Assembly (NCBI GenBank): GCA_002508315.1
Contig: DAHE01000035.1
Coordinates: 1,664 to 50,559 of the forward strand
Length of the DNA stretch: 48,896 nt
Reading direction: 5' to 3'
DNA from: Thermocladium sp. UBA166
GTDB taxonomy: Archaea > Thermoproteota > Thermoprotei > Thermoproteales > Thermocladiaceae
Part shown: positions 34,463-43,248 of the stretch, piece after piece
Layout: each line of letters opens with the position of its first letter
Numbering within the stretch: the first letter of the stretch is position 1
Program-made: the position numbers and the translations under genes
Notes under the pieces: generated by a model
Database searches by the model: none
Told to the model about the DNA's origin: nothing
The model's input: the letters and a program-made list of their open reading frames with translations, nothing else

Positions 34463-35755
34463 CTACGGCCTTCTCTTTCTGCCTATTAGGGTTGACGCGG
34501 CCCAGAGAAGCATGACCGCGGCGACCACCTCAATGTAAGTCCTATACCTAGCCAAATTAACTAGGCTTAATCCCAGCGAATTACCGCCCAGCAGCGGCGC
34601 CTCGCTCATGGGTATCGCCGGCGGCGTGACTGTGGTGTAGAGCTGCATCAGCGATGGGGCGCCCATTGATATGATGGAGGAATTACCTGCCCACGTAGAT
34701 GATATGTTAGCCGCCCCCTCCATCGTATCCACGCCGAAGCTCCAAGCACTTGGTGGACGTAGGGTGCGCGTTCCATTGATTATGAACAACGATAAATTAA
34801 TCGAGACAGCCGTGAACTCCGCAATGCTGGAGTTACCGAACCCCCCAACCACCAACTCCGCGTCGTATAGATTGCCGAATGGGGTTAGTTGCCCTCCATC
34901 AACCATGAACCAAGCATCACCGGGCAGCCGCGTCGATACTTCCCAATCACCTATAGATGAATTAACCCCAATCACCAGGTAATGACTGCTTTCATTGCCT
35001 TCGACCTCCTCGAATAGGCGTGCATTGAGGGGCAGCGATGAATTGCCCAACACATGACTTCCAAATAGGTAGTCACCCTCGCTTACCAGCGGCGCGCTTA
35101 ACTGCGGCCCGCTTTCATTCCATATATTTATGACAGACATGAACTTACCATGATAATACGCGAGCTCGTCTTGTATGAAGTACGTACTTCCATTTAAGAT
35201 CATGTTAGCGTTCAATTGAACCCCGTAGCCGCTGGACTCCGCCGTTACTATCTTAACTACCCCCACGAATCCGGTGGCATTGTATTCATACGACGTGAGC
35301 GATCCATTACTGCACGCAACGCCGTAGTCGGCCACCCCCATGGGCATATTCGCCCTAACAGCCTCCAGCGGATTCACTGCCTCGTAGACGAATGACCTCG
35401 ATTCAACCTGGCCATCCGCTTGCATTAGAACGGCGTAGGAGCCATTACTCAACACTACACTCCCCGCGACATGGCTTCCGCTCCCGCTGAAGTACACCAT
35501 TAATCGGGAAGCATGGGAGTAATTATTCAATTCATTGAGCGGAATCAAATATACATTTATGGACGAGTTGGACGTCACATCTATTTCAACCAGACTCATG
35601 GAATTGGTTGAAAAGCTTTGATAATATGCCCCATTTATGAATTTATAGAACGATAGATTGATTGAGGGTATTGCGGGTAGCGCCTGGACGTAGCTTGCAG
35701 CCGCAACGCCGGGCGCCAGTAACGCTGCAAATATGATCAACAACGCCCACCGCAT
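34463..35755 (-). CDS. Membrane-anchored thermopsin-like acid protease (family A5)
   Basis: Thermopsins are secreted archaeal proteases that work at low pH and high temperature. The 430-residue protein has a signal peptide (WALLIIFAALLAPGVAAA), the thermopsin body and a C-terminal membrane span before GRKRRP. Family marks: PMGVADYGVACS, YNATGFVGVVKI, GVQLNANMILNGSTYFIQDE, VINIWNESG, PFGNLYDAELVVGGFG and WSFGVDTMEGAANIS. Many N-x-S/T sites (NSS, NGS, NES) suggest N-glycosylation. The original Sulfolobus thermopsin is released, whereas this one should stay tethered outside the cell. Catalytic residues of the family are not settled. Confidence 0.85.
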   Translation of the reverse strand: MRWALLIIFAALLAPGVAAASYVQALPAIPSINLSFYKFINGAYYQSFSTNSMSLVEIDVTSNSSINVYLIPLNELNNYSHASRLMVYFSGSGSHVAGSVVLSNGSYAVLMQADGQVESRSFVYEAVNPLEAVRANMPMGVADYGVACSNGSLTSYEYNATGFVGVVKIVTAESSGYGVQLNANMILNGSTYFIQDELAYYHGKFMSVINIWNESGPQLSAPLVSEGDYLFGSHVLGNSSLPLNARLFEEVEGNESSHYLVIGVNSSIGDWEVSTRLPGDAWFMVDGGQLTPFGNLYDAELVVGGFGNSSIAEFTAVSINLSLFIINGTRTLRPPSAWSFGVDTMEGAANISSTWAGNSSIISMGAPSLMQLYTTVTPPAIPMSEAPLLGGNSLGLSLVNLARYRTYIEVVAAVMLLWAASTLIGRKRRP

Positions 35756-35834
35756 TTAATCCCTAGTATGGGCCCGGATTAAATCTCAAACAGTCAGGGT
35801 GCGACTATCCAATAGATGGCAGGGCCCCCTCCCT

Positions 35835-35887
35835 CCGCCTCAGGCGGTTCATGCCTGGCTCGGTTAGGCTGGCATGCATGCCGAGCC
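35835..35887. repeat. Two hairpins and a 12-bp palindrome upstream of the membrane/wHTH pair
   Basis: CCGCC-TCA-GGCGG (35835-35847) is followed by GGCTCGG (35857-35863) paired with CCGAGCC (35881-35887). The second loop contains the perfect palindrome GGCATGCATGCC (35871-35882). These lie in the divergent gap between the thermopsin and membrane-protein genes and are candidate operator or RNA elements. Confidence 0.4.
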
Positions 35888-36013
35888 ATAGGACGCGGCC
35901 AAGCCCTGCAGCGCTAACGTCCCTGCATGATTGAGGCTTGGGCGTGCATTGCTCGCCTCAATGCGTGGCTCGTCGCGATAATAGATAAAAACGCCATAAT
36001 CTTGCCGAAACTC

Positions 36014-36628
36014 GTGGATCCCATCGTATACTTGATCATTGGCGTCGGGATTGCTTACTTGGTGATAGGAGCCCTGCTGTCGTTTTACTCATTGAAGGCT
36101 TTTCAATTGCTTCGCAACTCCAAGCTGCTTGGCCTAGCCCTTGGCTTTTTGCTTCTTGGAATAGCCGTTTTAATGGAGAGCGCTTTGTCGCTCATATATG
36201 GAATAGACAGGATAGTGTACCTATACTCCAGGGTAGTCTTCGTTCATGCCCCCCTCATCGCTGTATTGTATAACGTGATTGTGCTGGCCGCGTACATAGC
36301 CTTCGCTTACTCTGTCACCAACATATCGATGCCTGCCTCACCATTAATCCTAATAGGCCTTTATTCAAACCCATTGATGCAATTGCTGACTCCTGCAATT
36401 CAATTATACGTAGCGCTCATGCTATGGATACAATACTACAAGGGGAACTCCCTCGTGTCATCAAACGCCATTGCATTCACGTTATTGCTTGTTGATAATT
36501 TCGTGCTTCAAGCGCTGAGCGGCAAGTTGCATCCATTCCTATCACTGCTGATCTTCTCAGCGATCAGGGTGCTTGGCTTGGCTTTTCTAGTTAACGGCGC
36601 CACCAAAGTGAACTACGATGAGGGATAA
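36014..36628 (+). CDS. Hypothetical polytopic membrane protein
   Basis: No recognised family. From GTG 36014 the protein is about 204 residues with six or seven hydrophobic helices (for example IVYLIIGVGIAYLVIGALL, LGLALGFLLLGIAVLM and APLIAVLYNVIVLAAYIAF) and short loops. GTG 36014 is preferred because agataaaaac (about 35983-35992) lies 26 bases upstream; ATG 35927 would add 29 residues before the promoter. The last 11 bases overlap a winged-helix gene, so the two are co-translated. Such pairs often form a membrane sensor with its DNA-binding partner, which is inference here. Confidence 0.65.
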   Translation: MDPIVYLIIGVGIAYLVIGALLSFYSLKAFQLLRNSKLLGLALGFLLLGIAVLMESALSLIYGIDRIVYLYSRVVFVHAPLIAVLYNVIVLAAYIAFAYSVTNISMPASPLILIGLYSNPLMQLLTPAIQLYVALMLWIQYYKGNSLVSSNAIAFTLLLVDNFVLQALSGKLHPFLSLLIFSAIRVLGLAFLVNGATKVNYDEG

Positions 36629-36887
36629 GAAGAAGCGCAGCAGGATAGAAATAATAGCGGACATATTGGCCTACCTAGATAAGAACGGCTGCTCCAGGCC
36701 GACCAGAATGGCTACGGCACTGAACTTATCGTATGATAAATTGATGGATTACTTGAATGAACTGGATCAGAGAGGCATGATACTTACAAATACGGATGGC
36801 ATATGCATCACGTCCCGCGGCCTCCAGTTTCTCCGGGAATACACCAGGTGGAGCAACTTCGCTAAGTCATTTGGAATAGATATATAA
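36618..36887 (+). CDS. Small winged-helix protein
   Basis: An 89-residue archaeal HTH of the short, basic type: RIEIIADILAYLDKNGCSRP, then TRMATALNLSYDKLMDYL as recognition segment, and a wing GMILTNTDGICITSRGLQFL. A C-terminal helix YTRWSNFAKSFG may dimerise. The start overlaps the membrane-protein gene by 11 bases. The obvious candidate site is its own upstream region with the hairpins at 35835-35887. The gap after it to 37112 has nothing I can call. Confidence 0.75.
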   Translation: MRDKKKRSRIEIIADILAYLDKNGCSRPTRMATALNLSYDKLMDYLNELDQRGMILTNTDGICITSRGLQFLREYTRWSNFAKSFGIDI

Positions 36888-37112
36888 GCGCTATCCCTCC
36901 AAGGCGGAGTCCCCCCATGCTAGCTCACCTTTTTACGCTTCCCGCAACGCTGGGTGGAAGGGCTCGACGCGCGGCGCTTCATTTCCCCCCGCTTAACAAC
37001 GCGGCTCACCTCGATTAGATAACCTGTTTATGGCGATTCGCTAATAATTGGAGTGGTCCCTAGCCTTTTGATTAAGGGCTTCATGCATTGAGGCGATGCT
37101 AGCTGCTTTCAG

Positions 37113-38432
37113 TTAACCCTCCGGCATCAATCTGCGCGCGGCTATTATCAGCGGGTCCCAGGCCGTGGAGAGGGGAGGCAAGTACCCCAGCTCGGCGAAG
37201 AATAGGTCCCTTATAGTGAGGCCGCGTTGCACTGCCATGGCTATCACGTTTATCCTGGCCAGCACCTCCTCCTCGCCCACCACCTGGCCCCCTATTAATT
37301 TACCCCCATAATCGCTTACCAGTTTAATCCAAGTCAAGCCGCCGCCCGGGTAATACCTGGACCGCGTTCTTGCCTTTATGATTGAGGTTCTCGGATTAAA
37401 TCCCAGCCGTACCGCGTCGCTCTCCTTTATACCGGTGGATCCTATCTCCAAGTCGAAGAACCTAGTTATGCTCGTCAACACGACTCCGGGAAACGCCATA
37501 TCGCCGCCGGCCGCATTGACTCCAGCCACATAGCCCATCTTATTCGCTATCGGGCCGAATGGGGCGATAGTTCTATCGCCGGTGACCGCGTTAATGGTCT
37601 CCACCACGTCCCCGGCCGCGTATATGTCAGGCTTGCTCGTCCTCATGTGATCATCTACGATTATCCCCCCACTTCTCCCCACGCTTAATCCAGCGCCCAC
37701 CGCCAGCTCTGAATTGGGCCTTATTCCAGTTGCCAGCACGACGGAGTCCCCGGCGTACTTTCCCTTGCTAGTCTCCACCGCCATTCTCCCATTTATGTCC
37801 AAGCCTATTGAGATGGCTTCCTCTCCCAATACGAGATTGACGGACTCCCTTAATTTATTCTCCACTATCTTCGACATATCGCTGTCCAGGACCCTCGAGA
37901 GCAGGTGATCGGACCTGGCTATTATAGTTACCCGCTTTCCTAGGCCGACCAATGCCTCCGCCATCTCGATTGAGAGGAATCCTCCCCCCACTATGATTAT
38001 GTCCCGTGCCGACCATAATCGTTGCTTCACGGCGGTGGCATTGGCTGGGTGATGCACGGTCAACACATCTCCGTTAATCGGTATGTCGGGCAATCTAGGC
38101 CTGGCGCCCGTTGCTATTATCAATTTATCGTATTCAACAATGCCGCGCTGCCCCCCTTCATCGACCACCAACTCCCCATCCCTTACCTCCACCACTTTAG
38201 TGCTAACCTTCACGCGGGCCCCCTTCAATTTCTCAAATTGAGACGCATTGTATGCCGAGAATAACTTCTCGTCCGAGAAGTACCCTCCAACGTAGTACGG
38301 TATCCCGCAAGGCGCGTGCGATACCATGCTGGTCTCCTCCAGCACCACCACATCGGCCTTACTATTCAATTTCTTGGCCCTCGAAGCCGCGCTCATGCCG
38401 GCTGCTCCCCCTCCTATTATGGCTATCCTCAC
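37113..38432 (-). CDS. CoA-disulfide reductase / NAD(P)H oxidase-type flavoprotein
   Basis: An FAD- and NAD(P)H-dependent disulfide-reductase-family enzyme of 439 residues. FAD-binding IAIIGGGAAGMSAASRAKK opens it. The single redox Cys is C42 in SHAPCGIPYYVGG, as in CoA-disulfide reductases and NAD(P)H oxidases. The NAD(P)H-binding fold is DIIIVGGGFLSIEMAEALV, then PDIYAAGDVVETIN and a C-terminal dimer domain. Archaeal members reduce CoA disulfide, polysulfide or oxygen, so the role may be redox defence or sulfur reduction. A TATA-like tttttaagg is near 38455 (minus strand). It stands alone. Confidence 0.88.
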   Translation of the reverse strand: MRIAIIGGGAAGMSAASRAKKLNSKADVVVLEETSMVSHAPCGIPYYVGGYFSDEKLFSAYNASQFEKLKGARVKVSTKVVEVRDGELVVDEGGQRGIVEYDKLIIATGARPRLPDIPINGDVLTVHHPANATAVKQRLWSARDIIIVGGGFLSIEMAEALVGLGKRVTIIARSDHLLSRVLDSDMSKIVENKLRESVNLVLGEEAISIGLDINGRMAVETSKGKYAGDSVVLATGIRPNSELAVGAGLSVGRSGGIIVDDHMRTSKPDIYAAGDVVETINAVTGDRTIAPFGPIANKMGYVAGVNAAGGDMAFPGVVLTSITRFFDLEIGSTGIKESDAVRLGFNPRTSIIKARTRSRYYPGGGLTWIKLVSDYGGKLIGGQVVGEEEVLARINVIAMAVQRGLTIRDLFFAELGYLPPLSTAWDPLIIAARRLMPEG

Positions 38433-38534
38433 AGAACGGTTGGGAAGCCGCGCCTTTTTAAGGTGGAGAGGAGCTAATTGAATGGAGCAAGAACCTTATC
38501 CTAAATATGCAGCGAATTGAGGGGCTTAGAGGCA

Positions 38535-39086
38535 CTAGCCCAGCCTCACTTCATGTATGTCCTCGTATATGGGCCCCCTGGGGGTTAAGGTGCTCCTCTT
38601 CAATTTAATAGAGTTCACGTCTTGCCACCCGAAATCCGCTTCCTGCCACTCATTTATTGCTTGGATCAGCTTAGCCTTATTCCTGCCGCTCTTAACCCGA
38701 GCCATGGTTATGTGGGGCGAGAACTCATCGGATTCCTTCCCAACGACATCCGCCAATGCCTCGTTCACGGCGTCATGAAGCGCAGCCGCCTCGTTGCTTC
38801 CCTCCCTCATTCCAACCCACACGACTCTGGGGTAATCCATGTTTGGAAAGGCCCCCGTTCCAATTAAGTGGATCCTGAATACATTTCCAGATATCGTGGA
38901 TAACTTGCTCGCTATGGTGGGAGCAATGGAATCCTTCACCTCCCCTATGAACCTCAACGTGAGGTGGAGATTATCCAGCTCCACGAGCTTTATATCCGCA
39001 CCGCTTGACTCAAGCTCTTCCTGGAAGCGCCTTAACTTGCTCCGCACTGTTGAGTTGTTTATGTCTATGGCTATGAAGAGCCTCAT
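38535..39086 (-). CDS. thpR: RNA 2',3'-cyclic phosphodiesterase ThpR (LigT family)
   Basis: Opens 2',3'-cyclic phosphates at RNA ends. The 2H phosphoesterase fold of 183 residues has its two catalytic motifs, HLTLRFIGEV and HITMARVKSG. The start RLFIAIDINNSTVRSKL is typical. A TATA-like cattttaatc lies upstream on the minus strand. It may counteract RtcB by removing the cyclic ends that RtcB ligates; the two genes are 12 kb apart. Confidence 0.93.
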   Translation of the reverse strand: MRLFIAIDINNSTVRSKLRRFQEELESSGADIKLVELDNLHLTLRFIGEVKDSIAPTIASKLSTISGNVFRIHLIGTGAFPNMDYPRVVWVGMREGSNEAAALHDAVNEALADVVGKESDEFSPHITMARVKSGRNKAKLIQAINEWQEADFGWQDVNSIKLKRSTLTPRGPIYEDIHEVRLG

Positions 39087-39243
39087 CGTCTATTTCTATC
39101 GAGTTTCGATTAAAATGTTTTGCTTAGCATTTCCAAGCATGGAAACGGCAAACAACTCATAGAGGGGCCCGCGGCGGTTTAATCATTGCCCTACGTTAAC
39201 GGATCATCGCCGGTTTAAGGGAGCGTAATCAAGCCTCGAGGAG

Positions 39244-39264
39244 CCCCGCCTTGAAGGGGCGGGG
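39244..39264. terminator. GC-rich hairpin downstream of the TFE-beta-like gene
   Basis: CCCCGCC-6-GGCGGGG (7 bp) lies 76 bases beyond the 3' end of the minus-strand gene at 39340. On the plus strand it is followed by a G-rich run. It is probably a 3'-end structure. The remaining gap (39087-39339) holds the thpR promoter and nothing else I can name. Confidence 0.4.
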
Positions 39265-39339
39265 GAGGGGTTAGTCAAGTGAACCACTTCGCTAGGGCGA
39301 GAGTCTGGGACTGAATTGTAAGGCTTGCGCTGGGGGCGG

Positions 39340-39765
39340 TTAATTGCTGAACGCGGTGGATATGCTGTATATCCACCTGCCCAGCAATTCGCATGTCTCT
39401 GGGCTAGTGTGGCCGCCCCTGCCGCACTCCTTTATGTATGGGCAGAAAAAGCATGGGATTCCCATCAATAGCTCTATGTCTGTTCCCATGCCGCTCTTCA
39501 TGCCTTCCATCAATGCCTTGGCCTTCTTTACGCCGGCCTCCGTTAATCGTATAACGTACTGACTCCTCTTATCTCCCCCGACCTTATCCCGCTCTATGAA
39601 TCCCCGCCTCTCCAGCTTGCTGAGGGCCGGTATACCCGTCTTGCTGTTTATCCCAGCCATTCTCCACAGCTCCCTTTGATTGTATTGATTGCCTAGCTTT
39701 ACGAGGGCTATCAATATCTTGCTCTCGTTCTCGTCTAGTTCCCCATAATCTCCTTCCTCACCCAT
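39340..39765 (-). CDS. TFE-beta / RPC34-like winged-helix factor with Cys cluster
   Basis: About 141 residues. An N-terminal winged helix (SKILIALVKLGNQYNQRELW, IPALSKLERRGFIERDK, YVIRLTEAGVKKAK) is followed by the Cys pattern CFFCPYIKEC...TCELLGRWI (C-x2-C-x5-C-x9-C). This wHTH plus iron-sulfur cluster arrangement is that of archaeal TFE-beta and eukaryotic RPC39, which help open promoters. ATG 39765 fits the TATA-like gtttttaatc centred about 39791; the longer frame to 39843 would start before the promoter. A MarR-type regulator with an added metal site is the alternative. Confidence 0.72.
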   Translation of the reverse strand: MGEEGDYGELDENESKILIALVKLGNQYNQRELWRMAGINSKTGIPALSKLERRGFIERDKVGGDKRSQYVIRLTEAGVKKAKALMEGMKSGMGTDIELLMGIPCFFCPYIKECGRGGHTSPETCELLGRWIYSISTAFSN

Positions 39766-39812
39766 CGCCCTTCCGCATTCATTGCCGATTAAAAACGTTG
39801 CGTCGATGTGAT

Positions 39813-39831
39813 CATCTGTATTGTACAGATG
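39813..39831. promoter_or_regulatory. Perfect 19-bp palindrome, candidate operator
   Basis: CATCTGTATTGTACAGATG has perfect 8-bp arms around TTG. It sits 48-66 bases upstream of the TFE-beta-like start and about 145 bases upstream of the divergent dehydrogenase/hydratase-thiolase operon. The form is that of a dimeric-regulator site (TetR/MarR type). Confidence 0.5.
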
Positions 39832-39975
39832 TAGTATATGCAATTGGAAAAGCGGGCATTAGCCATGCCAAGCCACGATTACTCTATAATGATAACTATG
39901 ATTAGGTAGCGTTAAATCGATCTATTATTATACTAGTAAAATTTTTTAAACTGAAAAAGCAAGCGTAGAACCGCT

Positions 39976-42020
39976 ATGTCATCAAACGGTGATCGGGTAC
40001 GGATATAAGGAAAGTCGCGGTTATAGGGGCAGGGGAAATGGGCCACGGCATAGCCGAGGTCTTCGCAATTAATGGGTTTCAAGTGAACTTAATGGATGCA
40101 TATGAGGATGCCCTGAAGAAGGGATTGAGTAGAATCAGGGAAAGCCTCTCCAAGCTCGCCGAGAAGGGCAGGGTGAGAAGCGTTGACGAGGTGATGGGTA
40201 GGATAAATTCATTCACGGATCTAGCGTCGGCGGTGAGCGATGCGGATCTTATTGTGGAGGCAGTGCCCGAGATAATCGACTTGAAATTGAAGATATTCAA
40301 GGAGGTCGATGCATCGGCGCCGCGCCGCGCTATAATTGCGTCAAACACCAGCAATATAAGGATAAGCGACTTAGCCGCTGTTACTGCCAGGCCGGAGATG
40401 GTGGTCGGCATGCACTTCTTCAATCCACCCGTGGTGATGAAGCTGGTCGAGGTGATAAAGGGAGAGAAGACGAGCGACGAGGTGATGCAGCAAGTCTTCG
40501 ACCTATCCAAGTCCCTTGGCAAGACCCCGGTTAAGGTGCTCAAGGACTCGCCCGGCTTCATAGTTAACAGGATACAGGCGCCGGAATTACTTCTTCTATG
40601 CTTGATACAGGATAAGGGAATAGCATCGCCGGAGGAAGTCGATGCTCTCCTCCTCGGCCAGGGACTGCCTATGGGCGCATACGAATTGCTGGACTTCGTT
40701 GGTATAGACGTGGTTTACCACAGCATGGAGTACTTCTCCAAGGCCTTGTCGAGCGATTATGGGAGGTGCAGCACAATAAGGAGGTTGTATGAGGAGAAAA
40801 AGCTGGGCAAGAAATCCGGCGCTGGATTCTATGACTGGAGCAGGGGGAGGCCATCAATAGATATACTGAAGGCCACGGGCAAGGTAAGCCTCATGGATTT
40901 CTTCGCCGTTGAGATAAATGAGGCAGTGAAAGTCATGGAGGAGGGGATAGCCGAGAAGCCGGAGGACGTGGATACCGCGGTGATGCTTGGATTGAACAGG
41001 CCATTTGGTCCATTCGGGGTAGCCAAGAGCCTCAGCAACAGCGACGTGAAGGCAAAGCTCGAATCCCTAGCCAAGGAGTTCGGGGTAGATGTGTTCAAGC
41101 CAGCTAAATCAATAGTCGAGGGACGGCTTAGGGATGTAGCGCAAGGCAGGGTGAAGTTCATAATCGAACAGCCGAAGACCCAACAACCTGCCAAGGAGAC
41201 TGTTAAGGAGGAACCGATCGCCGCCGGAAAAGGCGTGGGGCAGTACGAGACCATAAAGGTGGAGAAGTTCGACTTCAAGGTAGCCAGAATAAGCATAAAC
41301 AGGCCTAAGTATAATACAATAAATGGTAAAGTACTTGAGGAATTGAGCTCAGCGATAGACTCGTTGTGGGACGACCCTGAGGTGAACGTTGTGGTGGTCA
41401 CGGGGGTCGGCGATGTAACGTCGGCCGGCGCGGATTTAACGGGCTTCTACTTCTCCAACCCCCTCCAGTTCACGGAGTTCTCCAGGAGGGGAGAGAGGAT
41501 CTTCAGGAAGCTGATGGAGATGCCCAAGCTAACTATAGCCGCCATAAAGGGCTACGCGCTTGGAGGGGGGCTGGAGCTATCCCTGGCCTGCGATCTAAGA
41601 GCATCCACTGAGGATGCCCAGCTGGGGTTCCCGGAGGTCACCCTCGGCTTAATACCGGGGTGGGGAGGCACTCAACGCGCGGTCAAGTTGATTGGGGCGA
41701 GCAGGGCTAACCAATTGATACTAACCGGGGAGCGAATAAGCGCGAAGACCGCGTTTGAGTGGGGATTAGTGAACGCCCTATTCCCAAGGGAGGGCTTCGA
41801 CGATAAGGTGATTCAGTACGCCAAGGAGATAGCGAGTAGGACGGCGCCTATATCGATAGCCCTAGCCAAGAGGTTGACCAATAAGGCGGGGGAGGTGGCC
41901 AGCGATGTTGGCCTGGAGATGGAGTCCACTGCCATGGGCTTGCTGTTCTCCACGGAGGATCTAAAGGAGGGGATAACCGCGTTTGCGCAGAAGAGACAGC
42001 CCAACTTCAGGGGGAGATGA
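39976..42020 (+). CDS. Fused 3-hydroxyacyl-CoA dehydrogenase / enoyl-CoA hydratase, with apparent -1 frameshift near the start
   Basis: Converts crotonyl-CoA to 3-hydroxybutyryl-CoA and on to acetoacetyl-CoA, as in the dicarboxylate/4-hydroxybutyrate cycle. The N-terminal NAD domain begins KVAVIGAGEMGHGIAEVF and continues with IVEAVPE and GMHFFNPPVVMKLVEV. The C-terminal crotonase domain has SAGADL, KGYALGGGLELSLACDLRAS and FPEVTLGLIPGWGGTQR with both catalytic Glu. The promoter tttttaaac (about 39943-39951) points to ATG 39976 (MSSNGDRVR), but that frame hits TAA at 40006. The protein frame (no stop after 39992) has no start codon before ATG 40038, which would cut away the GxGxxG loop. One extra G near 40002 would join them. 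The thiolase gene overlaps by 4 bases. Confidence 0.88.
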
Positions 42021-43204
42021 GCATGGATGTATATATAGTGGACTTTTTGAGGACCGCGTTCTCGCGGTCGCGGCCCAACGAGCCGGAGAAGGACGTGTTC
42101 AATTCGATAAGAATGGATGAAGCCCTGGCCAAGTTAATACGGGAGACAATAAACAGGACCGGGGTTAATCCAAGGGAGATAGGCGACGTAATAACCGGCT
42201 GCGCGCTTCAGGCCGACGAGAACTGGCTATACGCGGGTCGCCACCCAGTCTTCCTAGCCGACCTACCCGTGGAGGTGCCCGCGATGGCAGTGGATAGGGC
42301 GTGCGCGTCAAGCATGACATCCATCTCGATAGGAGCGATGGAGATAATGAGCGGCAACTCCGACATAGTGCTGGCGGGCGGCATGGAGCACATGACCCAT
42401 GTTCCAATGAGCAATAATCCCCACGTTGCGATAAACTTCAAGTTAATGACAGATCCCCACTATGCCCACCTCCAAATGGGCATCGGCTACAACATGGGAT
42501 TAACCGCAGAGAACCTGGCGCGGTACGCGAAAATACCGAGGGAGGAGATGGATCAGTTAGCGTATAGAAGCCACGTGCTAGCGGCGAGGTCCCTTGAGGA
42601 GGGATGGTTCAAGGGCGAGATACTGCCCCTCGAGGTTGAGTACCAGGGGGATAGGATAGTAGTTGATAGGGATCAAAGCATAAGGCCTGACACCACGCTT
42701 GAGCAAATATCGAAACTACCTCCAGCATTCATGCCCAACGGCGTAATAACGGCCGGCAACTCATCCCCACTCAATGCAGGCGCCTCGCTGGTCATGTTGA
42801 TGTCCGAGAAGAAGGTCAAGGAGTATGGCCTGAAGCCTCTTGCAAAGATAAGATCTATGGGGTGGGCCGGCGTTCACCCGGCTTTGATGGGGATGGGGCC
42901 AGTGCCGGCCAGCCAGAAGGCACTGCAGAGGGCTGGGTTGAGACCTGAGGATATAGATTACTGGGAAATAAATGAGGCATTCGCTGTAGTGGTTCTGTAC
43001 GCGGTGAGGCAATTGGGGCTCGACATAGGTAGGGTCAACATACACGGCGGCGCGATAGCTATTGGGCACCCCCTCGGAGCCACGGGGGCTAGGATAACTG
43101 GGACCTTGGCCAGAATATTGAACGAGAAGGGCAAAAACCTCGGCGTTGCCACGCTCTGCGTTGGAAGCGGGCAGGGATTCGCAATAGTGCTGGAGAGGGC
43201 TTGA
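42017..43204 (+). CDS. Acetyl-CoA C-acetyltransferase (thiolase)
   Basis: Splits acetoacetyl-CoA with CoA into two acetyl-CoA, or the reverse. The 395-residue thiolase I/II-type protein has the nucleophile Cys in DRACASSMTS, the His-loop INEAFAVV, the GGAIAIGHPLGATGARI block and the second Cys in TLCVGSGQG (usually GGG). It overlaps the fused dehydrogenase/hydratase by ATGA, so the two are co-translated. Together they cover the last three steps of the C4 branch of the crenarchaeal carbon-fixation cycle, or beta-oxidation of C4 acids. Confidence 0.93.
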   Translation: MSMDVYIVDFLRTAFSRSRPNEPEKDVFNSIRMDEALAKLIRETINRTGVNPREIGDVITGCALQADENWLYAGRHPVFLADLPVEVPAMAVDRACASSMTSISIGAMEIMSGNSDIVLAGGMEHMTHVPMSNNPHVAINFKLMTDPHYAHLQMGIGYNMGLTAENLARYAKIPREEMDQLAYRSHVLAARSLEEGWFKGEILPLEVEYQGDRIVVDRDQSIRPDTTLEQISKLPPAFMPNGVITAGNSSPLNAGASLVMLMSEKKVKEYGLKPLAKIRSMGWAGVHPALMGMGPVPASQKALQRAGLRPEDIDYWEINEAFAVVVLYAVRQLGLDIGRVNIHGGAIAIGHPLGATGARITGTLARILNEKGKNLGVATLCVGSGQGFAIVLERA

Positions 43205-43220
43205 TAAAAGAACGACTGAT

Positions 43221-43240
43221 CCCCCCTCAGGGCAGGGGGG
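43221..43240. terminator. Hairpin between convergent thiolase and tfb genes
   Basis: CCCCCCT-CAGGGC-AGGGGGG (7 bp) lies 16 bases after the thiolase stop and 8 bases before the tfb stop on the other strand, so it may end both transcripts. It is preceded by ACTGATC, similar to the CTGACC before the hairpin at 11271. Confidence 0.5.
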
Positions 43241-43248
43241 AGGTCGGC

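Noticed and set aside
35927..36013. Upstream 29 codons of the membrane-protein frame
   Set aside because: They precede the TATA box at about 35983-35992; GTG 36014 lies at the leaderless distance.
39766..39843. N-terminal 26 codons of the TFE-beta-like frame
   Set aside because: They span the promoter and the palindrome; ATG 39765 is at the right distance from the TATA-like box.
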